64,000 bases of DNA, taken from positions 2,170,001 to 2,234,000 of the forward strand of contig NZ_CP017774.1 in NCBI RefSeq assembly GCF_001857965.1, given 5' to 3'. Made by a program: the position numbers and the translations under genes. Numbering within the stretch: the first letter of the stretch is position 1; every line of letters begins with the position of its first letter. Under the pieces are notes generated by a model, which saw only the letters and a program-made list of their open reading frames with translations, did no database searches and was not told where the DNA came from. This DNA comes from Flavobacterium commune (lineage in GTDB: Bacteria; Bacteroidota; Bacteroidia; Flavobacteriales; Flavobacteriaceae). This document shows positions 8,005 through 15,595 of this stretch, piece by piece.

Positions 8005-10368
8005 TTAAGTTAACCAATTAGTACCGTCATAAGTAACCATACATTTTTCAGAACCACCACCTGTAACAATCCCTCTATAAGTAGGTGTCAAAGCATCAGT
8101 AACAAAAGCTACCATTCCAGAAACAGGTGTAGCAGGTAAATTAGCAACTGTAGTGTTTTTTAATACTACATAAGCTGCTCTAAATCCGCCATTAGAGTCT
8201 ATCGAAGCAATTAAAGGACTTGTTTGAGGATTAGTTGTTCCTTTTCTAAATTCTAAATAATTGGCAGTAGCATTAGAATTTTGAAGATTATAAATTATAA
8301 AAGGTTTAGAATGTCCTGAAGTACCAGCAAACATAACAGCACCAGCTATAACTGAAGCGTCATTTTGTACATTTGTCTGAATACCTATACCTCCGTAAAC
8401 TTCTAACGCCAACCATTTATGTGCGTTTTGAAAATTTACAGCATAAATAGCTGCATTAGCATAACCCGAAGAAGTGTCATAATTTTGTATGACGAACCTT
8501 CCATTTGTGCCCGTTGAAGACCTGGTTAAATTCACATTACCAGTATGTGTTTTAGTCCCTGAAATTGTTTGATTTGTCGATAAAGTGACAACATCATTTA
8601 CAGTTAAATTATCCCCATAAACCGCCCATGTATCAGTTCCAACTTTTTCCAAAAAGAAAGTTTTACCTGTAGAAAAAATTAAATTTATATTTATAAAAGT
8701 AACACCAGCCCCTTGAACAGTCACAGTACCACTACCTTGCACCGTAAATGATTTTTTAGTACCTATAGCAATTGCTACGGTAGCATCAGTAGGAACGTTT
8801 AAAGCAATTGGATTAGTTGCTGTAAAAACGGTTTTCTTTTTTATATCGGCAATAGATAAGGTATAGTTTACTGATGCTGTGGTTTCAATATCGAGAATCC
8901 ATGTTTTGTATAAGTTGTCGAAAAACGTTTTTAAATTCGTTTTAATCGTTGAAAATTTCCAAAACTTGGTTTTGTTACTGTCTTCACTATCAGCATTACC
9001 TATTTTATCATCGTCATGGATAGTCAATTTCTCTTCGGCTGTAGCGATTAAATTACCTAAATCAACCACCTTACCCACAAACTCCAAAGTCCCACCGTTG
9101 TAATCCGTCATTATCGCTTTGAAATGGATAATTTCTTTAGGTTGTATTTCTAAGTCTTCTTCATTTGGGAATAAGAAAACGTATCTTTCCTGCTCAATTA
9201 CTCCCGAATTGTGTTTGATAATAAAAGGCGTTGCCTGATCGTTTTTGATGTAAAAATCCTGTCCGTAAAAATATTTAGGGATCAGGTTCGAATTATGTAA
9301 AGAGTGTAATTCGGTAACTGTTCCTATAAAAGTAAATCCACTACCTTCTTTAGTCGAAATATCTAAATCGGTAATTACTCCAGTTGTATCAATTGGATTA
9401 AAATGGAAAGAATCTTTACGGACAAAATAACTGGTATCTATAGTATTGTTCGAACTTACAACATGAACAGATTTAGCAATCAAAACTACATTATCAATCA
9501 AAGAAGCACCTGTAAAACGAGCTGGTTTTATAGGAGTGATTTCGATGCTGTTAAAATCATTGCTGGTAAATGCAAAACGGTTAAAATCGACTAAAACGGT
9601 CTCATAAACCGCAGGATTTTTAAAAAAAGGATAATCAATACCCGATGTTATGGTTTCGGAACTGGAAACTACCGTGTCATTCAATAAAAACTTAAAAGTA
9701 AATCCTGAGTAGCCTGAGCCTTGGTAATTTTGCAATAGCTTTAAGCGTAAAGCATCAAATTGAGAGGCATCGTGAATGTTTACAGTATCTTTGAATTTAA
9801 TGATACTAACAAGTCTTATTGCTTTAGTTCCTTCAAATGGTTCTCCTGTATGGTTAAAATTAGTTCCCGCACTTGTTGCAGTTGTTTGCCACTCAACATT
9901 TTGTTTGTACACCACCACATCAGCAACCGGAGTAGGGTTTGGGTCGGCTTCCGGTTCTACGGTGTTGGCTTTAACGTCTCTTGTGGTTATAAAAATTTCG
10001 TTAGCCGTGTCAACAGTAGGTGCAATGGGTTCGGCTGCCGGATTTCCTGCAATAGCAAAAGCACCTGAAGCATTTAAACCAAAGGTGTCTGTTCTGTCTA
10101 AGGTAGCGTGTGAGCCTTCAAGTGTTATTTTTTTAGAACCTGCCGGGAATGCCTGACCGTTGATATAGTATAACGGATAGGTTACTTCGTACTCATAACC
10201 TATGCGAGTCCACACTACAAAGATTTTTCCCGGTGCTCCTGTTTTAATTCCCTGGGCGTTTTCTACAGCTGTAAGGCGTTGCTCTAAATCAACGTTGTTT
10301 TCGTTTACAATTGTAGTGCTTCCGTTAGGTTTTACAACACCTATAGTTATGTTTTGTTTTCCGCTCAT
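8005..10368 (-). CDS. Fibre/spike-like receptor-binding protein, 787 aa
   Basis: The N-terminus is a short extended region with a coiled stretch (NNVDLEQRLTAVENAQG), followed by several hundred residues of Thr/Asn/Gly-rich beta-type sequence. The C-terminus contains LPATPVSGMVAFVTDALTPT and a GGGSEKCMVTYDGTNWLT ending, a pattern typical of fibre tips in phages of Bacteroidota. Its ATG overlaps the stop of the membrane extension of the lysozyme gene as ATGA. It most likely binds the host surface. No hydrolase motif is visible. Confidence 0.75.
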   Translation of the reverse strand: MSGKQNITIGVVKPNGSTTIVNENNVDLEQRLTAVENAQGIKTGAPGKIFVVWTRIGYEYEVTYPLYYINGQAFPAGSKKITLEGSHATLDRTDTFGLNASGAFAIAGNPAAEPIAPTVDTANEIFITTRDVKANTVEPEADPNPTPVADVVVYKQNVEWQTTATSAGTNFNHTGEPFEGTKAIRLVSIIKFKDTVNIHDASQFDALRLKLLQNYQGSGYSGFTFKFLLNDTVVSSSETITSGIDYPFFKNPAVYETVLVDFNRFAFTSNDFNSIEITPIKPARFTGASLIDNVVLIAKSVHVVSSNNTIDTSYFVRKDSFHFNPIDTTGVITDLDISTKEGSGFTFIGTVTELHSLHNSNLIPKYFYGQDFYIKNDQATPFIIKHNSGVIEQERYVFLFPNEEDLEIQPKEIIHFKAIMTDYNGGTLEFVGKVVDLGNLIATAEEKLTIHDDDKIGNADSEDSNKTKFWKFSTIKTNLKTFFDNLYKTWILDIETTASVNYTLSIADIKKKTVFTATNPIALNVPTDATVAIAIGTKKSFTVQGSGTVTVQGAGVTFININLIFSTGKTFFLEKVGTDTWAVYGDNLTVNDVVTLSTNQTISGTKTHTGNVNLTRSSTGTNGRFVIQNYDTSSGYANAAIYAVNFQNAHKWLALEVYGGIGIQTNVQNDASVIAGAVMFAGTSGHSKPFIIYNLQNSNATANYLEFRKGTTNPQTSPLIASIDSNGGFRAAYVVLKNTTVANLPATPVSGMVAFVTDALTPTYRGIVTGGGSEKCMVTYDGTNWLT

Positions 10369-10457
10369 CGATTGTGTTCTTTATATTTTTTGTATCCTAA
10401 ATAAGCTGCAATTCCTATCAATATTAAGCCACCTGTCCCGATGGCAATGCGTTTTTT
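10365..10457 (-). other. Out-of-frame membrane anchor of the GH108 enzyme
   Basis: In the -1 frame relative to the lysozyme gene, codons from the A6 run encode KKRIAIGTGGLILIGIAAYL followed by GYKKYKEHNR and a TGA at 10365-10367. There is no ATG, GTG or upstream TTG start suited to independent translation. The A6 run reads A AAA AAC in the lysozyme frame, a classic -1 slip heptamer. Slippage would give a 206-aa enzyme with a C-terminal span. The TGA overlaps the next ATG by four bases, which suggests the frame is used. A one-base sequencing or mutational indel is the main alternative. Confidence 0.6.
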
Positions 10458-10984
10458 GAGAATGAAAAGCTTTTTAATCGGTTAAGCCACCCGCCTAAAA
10501 ATTCGCCTCCAAGGCTATAGTAATAACTTGCTCTTGCGGTTTTGATTTTTGTAAAAAGGGATTGCTGGTTAACCGAGTTAATGGCTCGGGCGGTTACGGG
10601 TCCAATATCACCATCGACTACAATGTTTTTATTGAAATCATTTTTCAAAATACGTTGTACGATGGTACCTATAGGACTTTCGCCTGAATTGACAGCATGA
10701 TCTGCAATTAAGTTGGCTACTGATTGATTTGTAAGTGAATCCCCTTGTACGTCGTCCCAAAAGTATTTTTTGTACAAAGCTTCGGCTTTAGATTTAGTAA
10801 TAGCTTTCATATCAGCTACTGTAGGCGGTCTCCCGATAATATCCTCATAAAAACGAGCCGAAATACCGTGATTTGTTCCTACTCTTTGACCTAATGAGTT
10901 ATAATTGCCATTGTCTCCGGACAGGTTTTGATAACCGCCCTCTATTTTTTGAAGTATTGGAATAAAAAGTTTGAAGTTTGCCAT
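10424..10984 (-). CDS. GH108-family muralytic enzyme (endolysin-like), 186 aa
   Basis: The start MANFKLFIPILQKIEGGYQN carries the EGGY signature of glycoside hydrolase family 108, with E15 the expected catalytic acid. GDIGPVTARAINSV near residue 125-140 fits the C-terminal peptidoglycan-binding PG_binding_3 domain. In the zero frame the protein ends FSKNALPSGQVA. It would cut peptidoglycan at entry or lysis. See the separate entry on a -1 frame membrane tail. It lies between the fibre gene and the carboxypeptidase-regulatory-like membrane protein. Confidence 0.88.
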   Translation of the reverse strand: MANFKLFIPILQKIEGGYQNLSGDNGNYNSLGQRVGTNHGISARFYEDIIGRPPTVADMKAITKSKAEALYKKYFWDDVQGDSLTNQSVANLIADHAVNSGESPIGTIVQRILKNDFNKNIVVDGDIGPVTARAINSVNQQSLFTKIKTARASYYYSLGGEFLGGWLNRLKSFSFSKNALPSGQVA

Positions 10985-11068
10985 GGTGTTTGGTTTTTAA
11001 TTAAAATTGCCGTTTACCACTCTTTATGGCTTAGAGTGGCAAGGGCAATTTCACGCAATGAGTAATTA

Positions 11069-11527
11069 TTAAATTTTTGCTTTTACGGTTGCTTTTGCGC
11101 TGTGTATTTTGTAGGCTATTAAACCTAAACCTGTGCCTATTCCCAACCATAAAAGCCAGTTTGTTTTGTTTTTTGGTTTTGCGTAAACGGTTACTTCATT
11201 TAAAGCTTCCGCAGAGGAAAGCATATTGATTGCCTTTGGTAAATCGGCTGCTTTGCTTTCGTAATCTTCATAACCTATGTATGATACTTTGATAATATCC
11301 GTTGATAAAATATTTGTTAGAGAAAAATAGCCGTTTCCGTTAGTTTGAATTTTAGCCACACCGTTAACGCTTATGTTTGCACCCGGTAAACTCTCTCCGT
11401 CATCGGCAATAACAACTCCTGATACATTAATTCTAGTAGCTGCCGGGGTTGCAGTATTAAATGAAGTTGTAAGAGGAGTATAAAGCGACTGGGAGTCGTG
11501 TAATAATTGAGTAAAATAATTAGCCAT
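11069..11527 (-). CDS. Tail-anchored CarboxypepD_reg-like protein, 152 aa
   Basis: Residues about 30-115 (VSGVVIADDGESLPGANISV...NGNGYFSLTNI...IIKVSYIGYEDYE) match the carboxypeptidase regulatory-like domain that host SusC receptors use as an N-terminal module. A linker leads to one C-terminal span LLWLGIGTGLGLIAYKI and a basic tail. The combination of a surface Ig-like domain and a C-terminal anchor is like its neighbours. There is no signal peptide, so the N-terminal domain would face away from the membrane after tail insertion. Function unknown. Confidence 0.7.
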   Translation of the reverse strand: MANYFTQLLHDSQSLYTPLTTSFNTATPAATRINVSGVVIADDGESLPGANISVNGVAKIQTNGNGYFSLTNILSTDIIKVSYIGYEDYESKAADLPKAINMLSSAEALNEVTVYAKPKNKTNWLLWLGIGTGLGLIAYKIHSAKATVKAKI

Positions 11528-11543
11528 GGTACGGTATTTTTAG

Positions 11544-11792
11544 TTAATCGATACTTTCTTCTTTTTTGTTTTCTGCCATCAGTAAAGCGGTTACGGCTAC
11601 AGCTGCCCAAATCCATAACACCGATTTCTTTTTAGGAGCGGTTGGCGTTGCAGCGGTTGGTGTTGTTGCGCTTGCCGTTTCACCAACAGGAGGTGTATAA
11701 AATTCTTCGTAAATCCTTTCTTTAACTGCGGTTTTAGCAGTCAGGCTGTTTTCGGTTTCGTAAAATGAAACACAGTTGTTGTCTAGTGCCAT
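11544..11792 (-). CDS. Small tail-anchored membrane protein, 82 aa
   Basis: A soluble N-terminus is followed by a Thr/Ala/Pro-rich linker (SATTPTAATPTAP) and a single span VLWIWAAVAVTALLMA after a KKK stretch, ending in an acidic tail. It sits 16 bases from the next gene in the series of membrane proteins. No family recognised. Confidence 0.65.
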   Translation of the reverse strand: MALDNNCVSFYETENSLTAKTAVKERIYEEFYTPPVGETASATTPTAATPTAPKKKSVLWIWAAVAVTALLMAENKKEESID

Positions 11793-11794
11793 AA

Positions 11795-12226
11795 TTATAG
11801 ATGATAAGGGTATTTTAATCTTAGTATAGCGTATTCTTTGCCCGATAATTCGTTGAATAACCAGTCTTTTAGACCTAATAGGGGTAAGCTTGAAAATGGG
11901 TCAAAGCTATATTGATTGCCTGTTACCGTGTTGTAGCTTTTTCTTCCAAATGCAGTAACTACCTGAGCAAACTGGGTTTGATTTACAGGTTTTAGAATCT
12001 CGATTATGGCTTCTTCATCTGTACCCATATCTTTCATGGCGTTGTATAAACTACCCGCTACCGATTTTGCATTAAAAGCCACTTGTCCCGGTATGTAAGT
12101 TCCGTTTCCGGTAGGATCAGCAAAAGACTCTGTTTTGGGACGTAAAACAGTGTACAATACTATACCTCCTATAGCAACAGCTATTCCTATAGTCAGGTTT
12201 TTCTTTTCTTGTTCTGTTATTTTCAT
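11795..12226 (-). CDS. Membrane protein with annexin-like segment, 143 aa
   Basis: One N-terminal span (LTIGIAVAIGGIVLYTVL, residues about 10-27) is followed by AGSLYNAMKDMGTDEEAIIE, which closely follows an annexin repeat (helix, G-x-GTDE loop, helix) including the Ca2+/phospholipid-binding loop residues. The rest (NQTQFAQVVTAFGRKSYN) continues the repeat. The start at 12226 is chosen because an ATG there begins MKITEQEKK just before the span; the longer frame overlaps the upstream gene. The upstream gene encodes a diverged relative. Confidence 0.65.
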   Translation of the reverse strand: MKITEQEKKNLTIGIAVAIGGIVLYTVLRPKTESFADPTGNGTYIPGQVAFNAKSVAGSLYNAMKDMGTDEEAIIEILKPVNQTQFAQVVTAFGRKSYNTVTGNQYSFDPFSSLPLLGLKDWLFNELSGKEYAILRLKYPYHL

Positions 12227-12239
12227 AGCCTTGTTTTTT

Positions 12240-12680
12240 TTATTGGAAAAATGCACCTCCCAGTAAAAAGGAAAGTTGTTGTACTTGGTAATCCGTAAAC
12301 TGGTCGTAACACCATTCTTCAAGGTTGAGTTGTCCTTTTAAAAGCGTTCCTCTGCGGTGTCCGAAAGCATTGTACACCCGAACAAAACCGTTATAGTTTA
12401 ATCCGGTTAACTGGCGGGATACGTTGTCAAAATCATTCGATACCCAACCTAAGGAACTATAAATAGCATCGGCTCGGGATTGTGCCTGGGCTAAACTGAT
12501 ATTGGCAGCAGGATAAGAGGTGTTTTCTTTGCGTTTAACAAAGCGGTTCGTGTACTTGTTGTAAGCCCAGTAACCTAATCCAAGGAAAACGGCAGTTTTA
12601 ATCAAAAAAGGAATTACCTCGACTGTTTTTTCGATTGCTACTTCTGCCGGACTTCCTAATTTTGATTTTTTTGGTTTCAT
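12240..12680 (-). CDS. Membrane protein, diverged relative of the annexin-like protein, 146 aa
   Basis: A single span near residues 22-42 (IPFLIKTAVFLGLGYWAY) is followed by SRADAIYSSLGWVSNDFDNV and LNYNGFVRVYNAFGHRRG, then LNLEEWCYDQFTDYQVQQL. The order of helices and the conserved AFG and L..W..dqL positions parallel the neighbouring 143-aa protein, but the GTDE loop is replaced by VSNDFD. The two look like an ancient tandem duplication. Confidence 0.6.
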   Translation of the reverse strand: MKPKKSKLGSPAEVAIEKTVEVIPFLIKTAVFLGLGYWAYNKYTNRFVKRKENTSYPAANISLAQAQSRADAIYSSLGWVSNDFDNVSRQLTGLNYNGFVRVYNAFGHRRGTLLKGQLNLEEWCYDQFTDYQVQQLSFLLGGAFFQ

Positions 12681-12872
12681 TTATAAAAATTTTTGTAAAA
12701 CGGCAAATTTTAAATCACTGGATAAATATTCTTTTGCTTTAGGCGATTCGATTAATTTTAGAACTCTTTTTAGTTGGTCTGTTGTGAGTTCGTTTACTTT
12801 TTCGACTGCATTTTTTCTAGTCAGTAATTCAATTTCCGTTTTAGCGGTTACGGTTATATTAGTTTGAGGCAT
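12681..12872 (-). CDS. Hypothetical protein, 63 aa
   Basis: Short soluble protein (MPQTNITVTAKTEIELLTRK...) with predicted helices in the C-terminal half. It overlaps the coiled-coil gene upstream by 14 bases and abuts the gene downstream. No family recognised. Confidence 0.6.
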   Translation of the reverse strand: MPQTNITVTAKTEIELLTRKNAVEKVNELTTDQLKRVLKLIESPKAKEYLSSDLKFAVLQKFL

Positions 12873-13725
12873 AGCGTTGGATTAAAAGTTTTAAGTCATT
12901 TTGAAATTCAGGATTATTCATAAATCCGCAAATTGAACCCAAATAGTTAATTTGATTTTCATTCAAATTATCGGCTGCATAGTCAAAGAATTCAGCGTGG
13001 GTGTCGGACACATTCGGACGACCTAATCCGGCTGCCTGTGGTAATGGTGCGGCTCCTTTCATAGCAGCTATCCCGCTTAATAATTCAGGGGCTCGCTCGA
13101 TAAGTGACTGAAAAACGGGGCTATCGGCAAAAGACTTGTTCTCATTTTTAGCCAGCATTACCGCCATTTCTTTTTGACTTTCGGCAATAGCTAATTTTGA
13201 AAGCAATTCGCGATTTTCAACTTCCTTTAAATTGTAGTTGTGTTTTAAATCTTTGTATTCCTCCTTAAGATCAGCTAACTGCTCTTTTTTGTCTTCCAGC
13301 TGGTCGCTTTTCCTTTGCATATTCATAATTTCAGGAAATCCAAGTCCGAAAATATTATTGTTTAAAGCGGGTGTGCCTAAAAAATTAGGTTGCGGGGCTT
13401 GTTCCTGAACAGCAGGACTATAATTTTGAACGGCTGGCAATTGTACTGCCTGCTCCTGATAATTAGGAGGCATTACTTCTATTTTTGCTGTATCTTCTTT
13501 TTTAGAAGTAGGTCCCTGCTTAGAACGAAGTTCTATCCAAACTAAAGTTGGTTGAGTGATTTCACCCAGCTGATATTTGAGATAATGCGCTAAATCTTCG
13601 TTAGGAATGTCTGTTAAATATGTATCTTTTTTACCTACAAGTTTGCCATTTTCCTGATTGGTAATAGTGATAAAACGTTTTTCACTCCCTTTTAAAAATT
13701 GTATTATTTTTAATATGTTACTCAT
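12859..13725 (-). CDS. Coiled-coil structural protein, 288 aa
   Basis: The ATG at 13725 (MSNILKIIQFLKGSEKRF) is preferred over an extension into the upstream gene. Residues 95-135 are a Pro/Gln-rich linker, followed by a strong heptad region (QRKSDQLEDKKEQLADLKEE and onward) of about 60 residues and a helical C-terminus. Such proteins act as scaffolds or minor virion components; no specific family is recognised. Confidence 0.65.
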   Translation of the reverse strand: MSNILKIIQFLKGSEKRFITITNQENGKLVGKKDTYLTDIPNEDLAHYLKYQLGEITQPTLVWIELRSKQGPTSKKEDTAKIEVMPPNYQEQAVQLPAVQNYSPAVQEQAPQPNFLGTPALNNNIFGLGFPEIMNMQRKSDQLEDKKEQLADLKEEYKDLKHNYNLKEVENRELLSKLAIAESQKEMAVMLAKNENKSFADSPVFQSLIERAPELLSGIAAMKGAAPLPQAAGLGRPNVSDTHAEFFDYAADNLNENQINYLGSICGFMNNPEFQNDLKLLIQRYASN

Positions 13726-13745
13726 AATTATTGCGTGATTTGAGT

Positions 13746-14006
13746 TTAAATAATAGCCACGTAACCTATCCACAAGGCTCGTGTTTTAGTACTATCGTTT
13801 TCAAAAGTGATAGGTACAGCGTTTTGTAGTACAATGGGAGCTTCTACTGAATAGGTTTCTCCCGAAGCAAGAATCCTACCGTCAATTGTTACCGATGCTT
13901 CGCCCTGATTTTGAAAAGTAGGGTTAACCATCCCCTTAAGTGAATAAGCAGAATGGTTTTCCTTTATTAGTTTGTTAACAAGATTACCGCAGTGTAGTAA
14001 TGCCAT
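13746..14006 (-). CDS. Small beta-rich protein, 86 aa
   Basis: Composed mainly of short beta-like stretches (QGEASVTIDGRILASGETYS, PIVLQNAVPITFEND, RALWIGYVAII). It sits 5 bases after the 120-aa beta-rich protein and may be a minor capsid or spike-base component. Family unknown. Confidence 0.6.
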   Translation of the reverse strand: MALLHCGNLVNKLIKENHSAYSLKGMVNPTFQNQGEASVTIDGRILASGETYSVEAPIVLQNAVPITFENDSTKTRALWIGYVAII

Positions 14007-14011
14007 GGTTA

Positions 14012-14374
14012 TTAATATTTAGGTTTTTCAATCATGAAAATGATTTGAATTTGTACCGACTTGGTTGTAGATGCTGCCGAAGCCACAATTTTAACTTCAT
14101 AAGGTCTCCCTCCGGGTAAATCAACAGGTCGCATACTTTCAAGGAAAGAACCTCCGTTGTTTTTTTGGGTAAAGCGCACGTCGGCTGGTCTTACTACTTC
14201 GTTGTTGTTTTGTAACAATGAGAGGTTAATGATTCTGTCTTCGGTATCTCCTGCTATAATTGCTCCAATTGCTACTATAGTTCCGTCAGGAATTGCAATT
14301 CTTTCGCTATCAACTGTTTCATTAATTGCCAGGCTAACTGTAGCCGTTTCGTAATCGTATTTAGCTTTTTCCAT
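14012..14374 (-). CDS. Beta-rich structural candidate, 120 aa
   Basis: The sequence alternates hydrophobic and polar residues over almost its whole length (YETATVSLAINETVDSERIA, YEVKIVASAASTTKSVQIQI) with no cysteine and no membrane span, consistent with a single beta-sandwich. It follows the terminator hairpin behind the 195-aa protein. A minor capsid or vertex protein is possible, by position only. Confidence 0.6.
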   Translation of the reverse strand: MEKAKYDYETATVSLAINETVDSERIAIPDGTIVAIGAIIAGDTEDRIINLSLLQNNNEVVRPADVRFTQKNNGGSFLESMRPVDLPGGRPYEVKIVASAASTTKSVQIQIIFMIEKPKY

Positions 14375-14389
14375 TTTTTTAGAATAATT

Positions 14390-14423
14390 AAAAAAGCCTT
14401 GCCTAATAAGACAAGGCTTTTTT
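14390..14423. terminator. Strong hairpin inside the late operon
   Basis: A 12-bp perfect stem AAAAAAGCCTTG/CAAGGCTTTTTT with a 10-base loop and T-tracts on both strands lies between the 195-aa and 120-aa structural genes. It would raise the relative expression of the 195-aa protein. Confidence 0.8.
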
Positions 14424-14437
14424 GTGGTTATTGGTTT

Positions 14438-14449
14438 GGTTTAATGGTG
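14438..14449 (-). promoter_or_regulatory. CACCATTAAACC motif, copy 5, not at a start codon
   Basis: Exact minus-strand copy 7 bases after the stop of the 195-aa gene and ahead of the hairpin terminator. The nearest downstream start is 63 bases away, so here the motif lies in a 3' untranslated position. Confidence 0.75.
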
Positions 14450-14456
14450 TGTGCTG

Positions 14457-15044
14457 TTAGCTTTTGATAGCAGTTTGCAATCCGTTCAAACGAACATAGA
14501 TGTAGTGTTTGTCTGTAGTGTCGTCCATCACTACTCCGTCAGGAAATACTAATTGCATTTTGATTTCTTTGGCATCCGTCAAGAACTTCAATCCTTTTAG
14601 TGTTGTGAATTGGTCTTTTACGTTTTGTCCGGCTGCTAAGTTGTGTAAGTCGGCAACTGATTTTCTTAAGACTTCTTTTCCGTTTTGGATAATAACAAAA
14701 TCGGCATTTAACAAAGGAGCAGGAGCAACAATGTTATATTTTAACGATCCTTCTTTCCCAAGTGCTGCGTCTTTTGCGTAGCCAATTGAGATTTCGTCAA
14801 AAACAAATACCCTACCTGTTTGCAGGATGTTTTTATCAAAAGAACAGATACCGTCGATACGCTCCGTTGTAGGTGTAATCAAATTGATGATACCACCTCC
14901 TGCGAAGTTTTTCTTGATGTAAAGTGTTTGGTCTTCTAAAGTGGCTTTACCGCTTCTGATGTCTCCTTGCAATTGTGCTGACAAGCTATTCCCTACTTGT
15001 TTTAAAAACTCAAGGACGATGTGAAAAAATGGTGTATTGTACAT
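14457..15044 (-). CDS. Candidate major capsid protein, 195 aa
   Basis: After a short N-terminal helix, the protein has about eight beta-like stretches (KATLEDQTLYIKKNF, GRVFVFDEISIGYA, GSLKYNIVA, ADFVIIQNGKEVL, EIKMQLVFPDGVVM, KHYIYVRLNG), enough for a single jelly roll. No cysteine-rich or catalytic motif is present. Position in the late operon, the leader motif 7 bases upstream and the strong hairpin behind it all suggest high expression. This is inference; no known capsid family is recognised by eye. Confidence 0.5.
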   Translation of the reverse strand: MYNTPFFHIVLEFLKQVGNSLSAQLQGDIRSGKATLEDQTLYIKKNFAGGGIINLITPTTERIDGICSFDKNILQTGRVFVFDEISIGYAKDAALGKEGSLKYNIVAPAPLLNADFVIIQNGKEVLRKSVADLHNLAAGQNVKDQFTTLKGLKFLTDAKEIKMQLVFPDGVVMDDTTDKHYIYVRLNGLQTAIKS

Positions 15045-15051
15045 GATGTTT

Positions 15052-15063
15052 GGTTTAATGGTG
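15052..15063 (-). promoter_or_regulatory. CACCATTAAACC leader motif, copy 6
   Basis: Exact minus-strand copy, 7 bases before the start of the 195-aa candidate capsid gene. Confidence 0.8.
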
Positions 15064-15108
15064 TTTTTACTTTTTTTAACTTTTTACTTTTTTAAAACAG
15101 GATTGTTG

Positions 15109-15561
15109 TTACAACCCTGTAAATTCTGCTTCTTGCAATTCTGCGGGTCTGTCCCACATATTTTCCGGCTCTCCTAGCCATGCACCTACACCTACTTGCG
15201 AGGTATCGGCTACTAAGGCGGCATCCGGTGAATGACCTACTACGGCATTAACAAACTTATTTGTAGTAGAACTTCCTGCTGTAACCGGGATAGCACCGGC
15301 TAAGGTTTCGCTTAGTTCGTCATACAATTGTTTTGCTCCTGCACCTATTAAGGCGTTTTGGGCTGCCTGAGCCATAGTTGTTTTTGGTGCTACGCAAGCA
15401 GCTGCAAGAAGGGTCATTCCCGCAACAAGGTATCGTCTGTAACTGGATACTGAGTCAGGCATTACGGCAACAATACCGTCTCCTACTTTTGCACCTGCTA
15501 CAAATGCGCCCGTCTCTATCGCTACGGCTGCAAATGATTTAGTGGTTGGTTTTTGAAACAT
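15109..15561 (-). CDS. Ala/Gly-rich membrane-associated protein, 150 aa
   Basis: Hydrophobic Ala/Gly/Val-rich stretches (FAAVAIETGAFVAGAKVG, YLVAGMTLLAAACVAP) suggest one or two membrane segments, followed by a more polar half ending in acidic residues. Composition is unlike the soluble neighbours. It lies between the transglutaminase-like gene and the candidate capsid gene. No family recognised. Confidence 0.6.
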   Translation of the reverse strand: MFQKPTTKSFAAVAIETGAFVAGAKVGDGIVAVMPDSVSSYRRYLVAGMTLLAAACVAPKTTMAQAAQNALIGAGAKQLYDELSETLAGAIPVTAGSSTTNKFVNAVVGHSPDAALVADTSQVGVGAWLGEPENMWDRPAELQEAEFTGL

Positions 15562-15595
15562 TTTGATTTTAAGATTTAGTGGTTATGATTTGTTT

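Noticed and set aside
9760..10156. Plus-strand reading frames opposite the fibre-like gene
   Set aside because: They are overlapping shadows of a long, well-supported minus-strand gene and have no leader motif or promoter.
11371..11616. 81-aa frame overlapping the CarboxypepD_reg-like gene
   Set aside because: It overlaps two better genes in another frame and lacks any domain or coupling signal.
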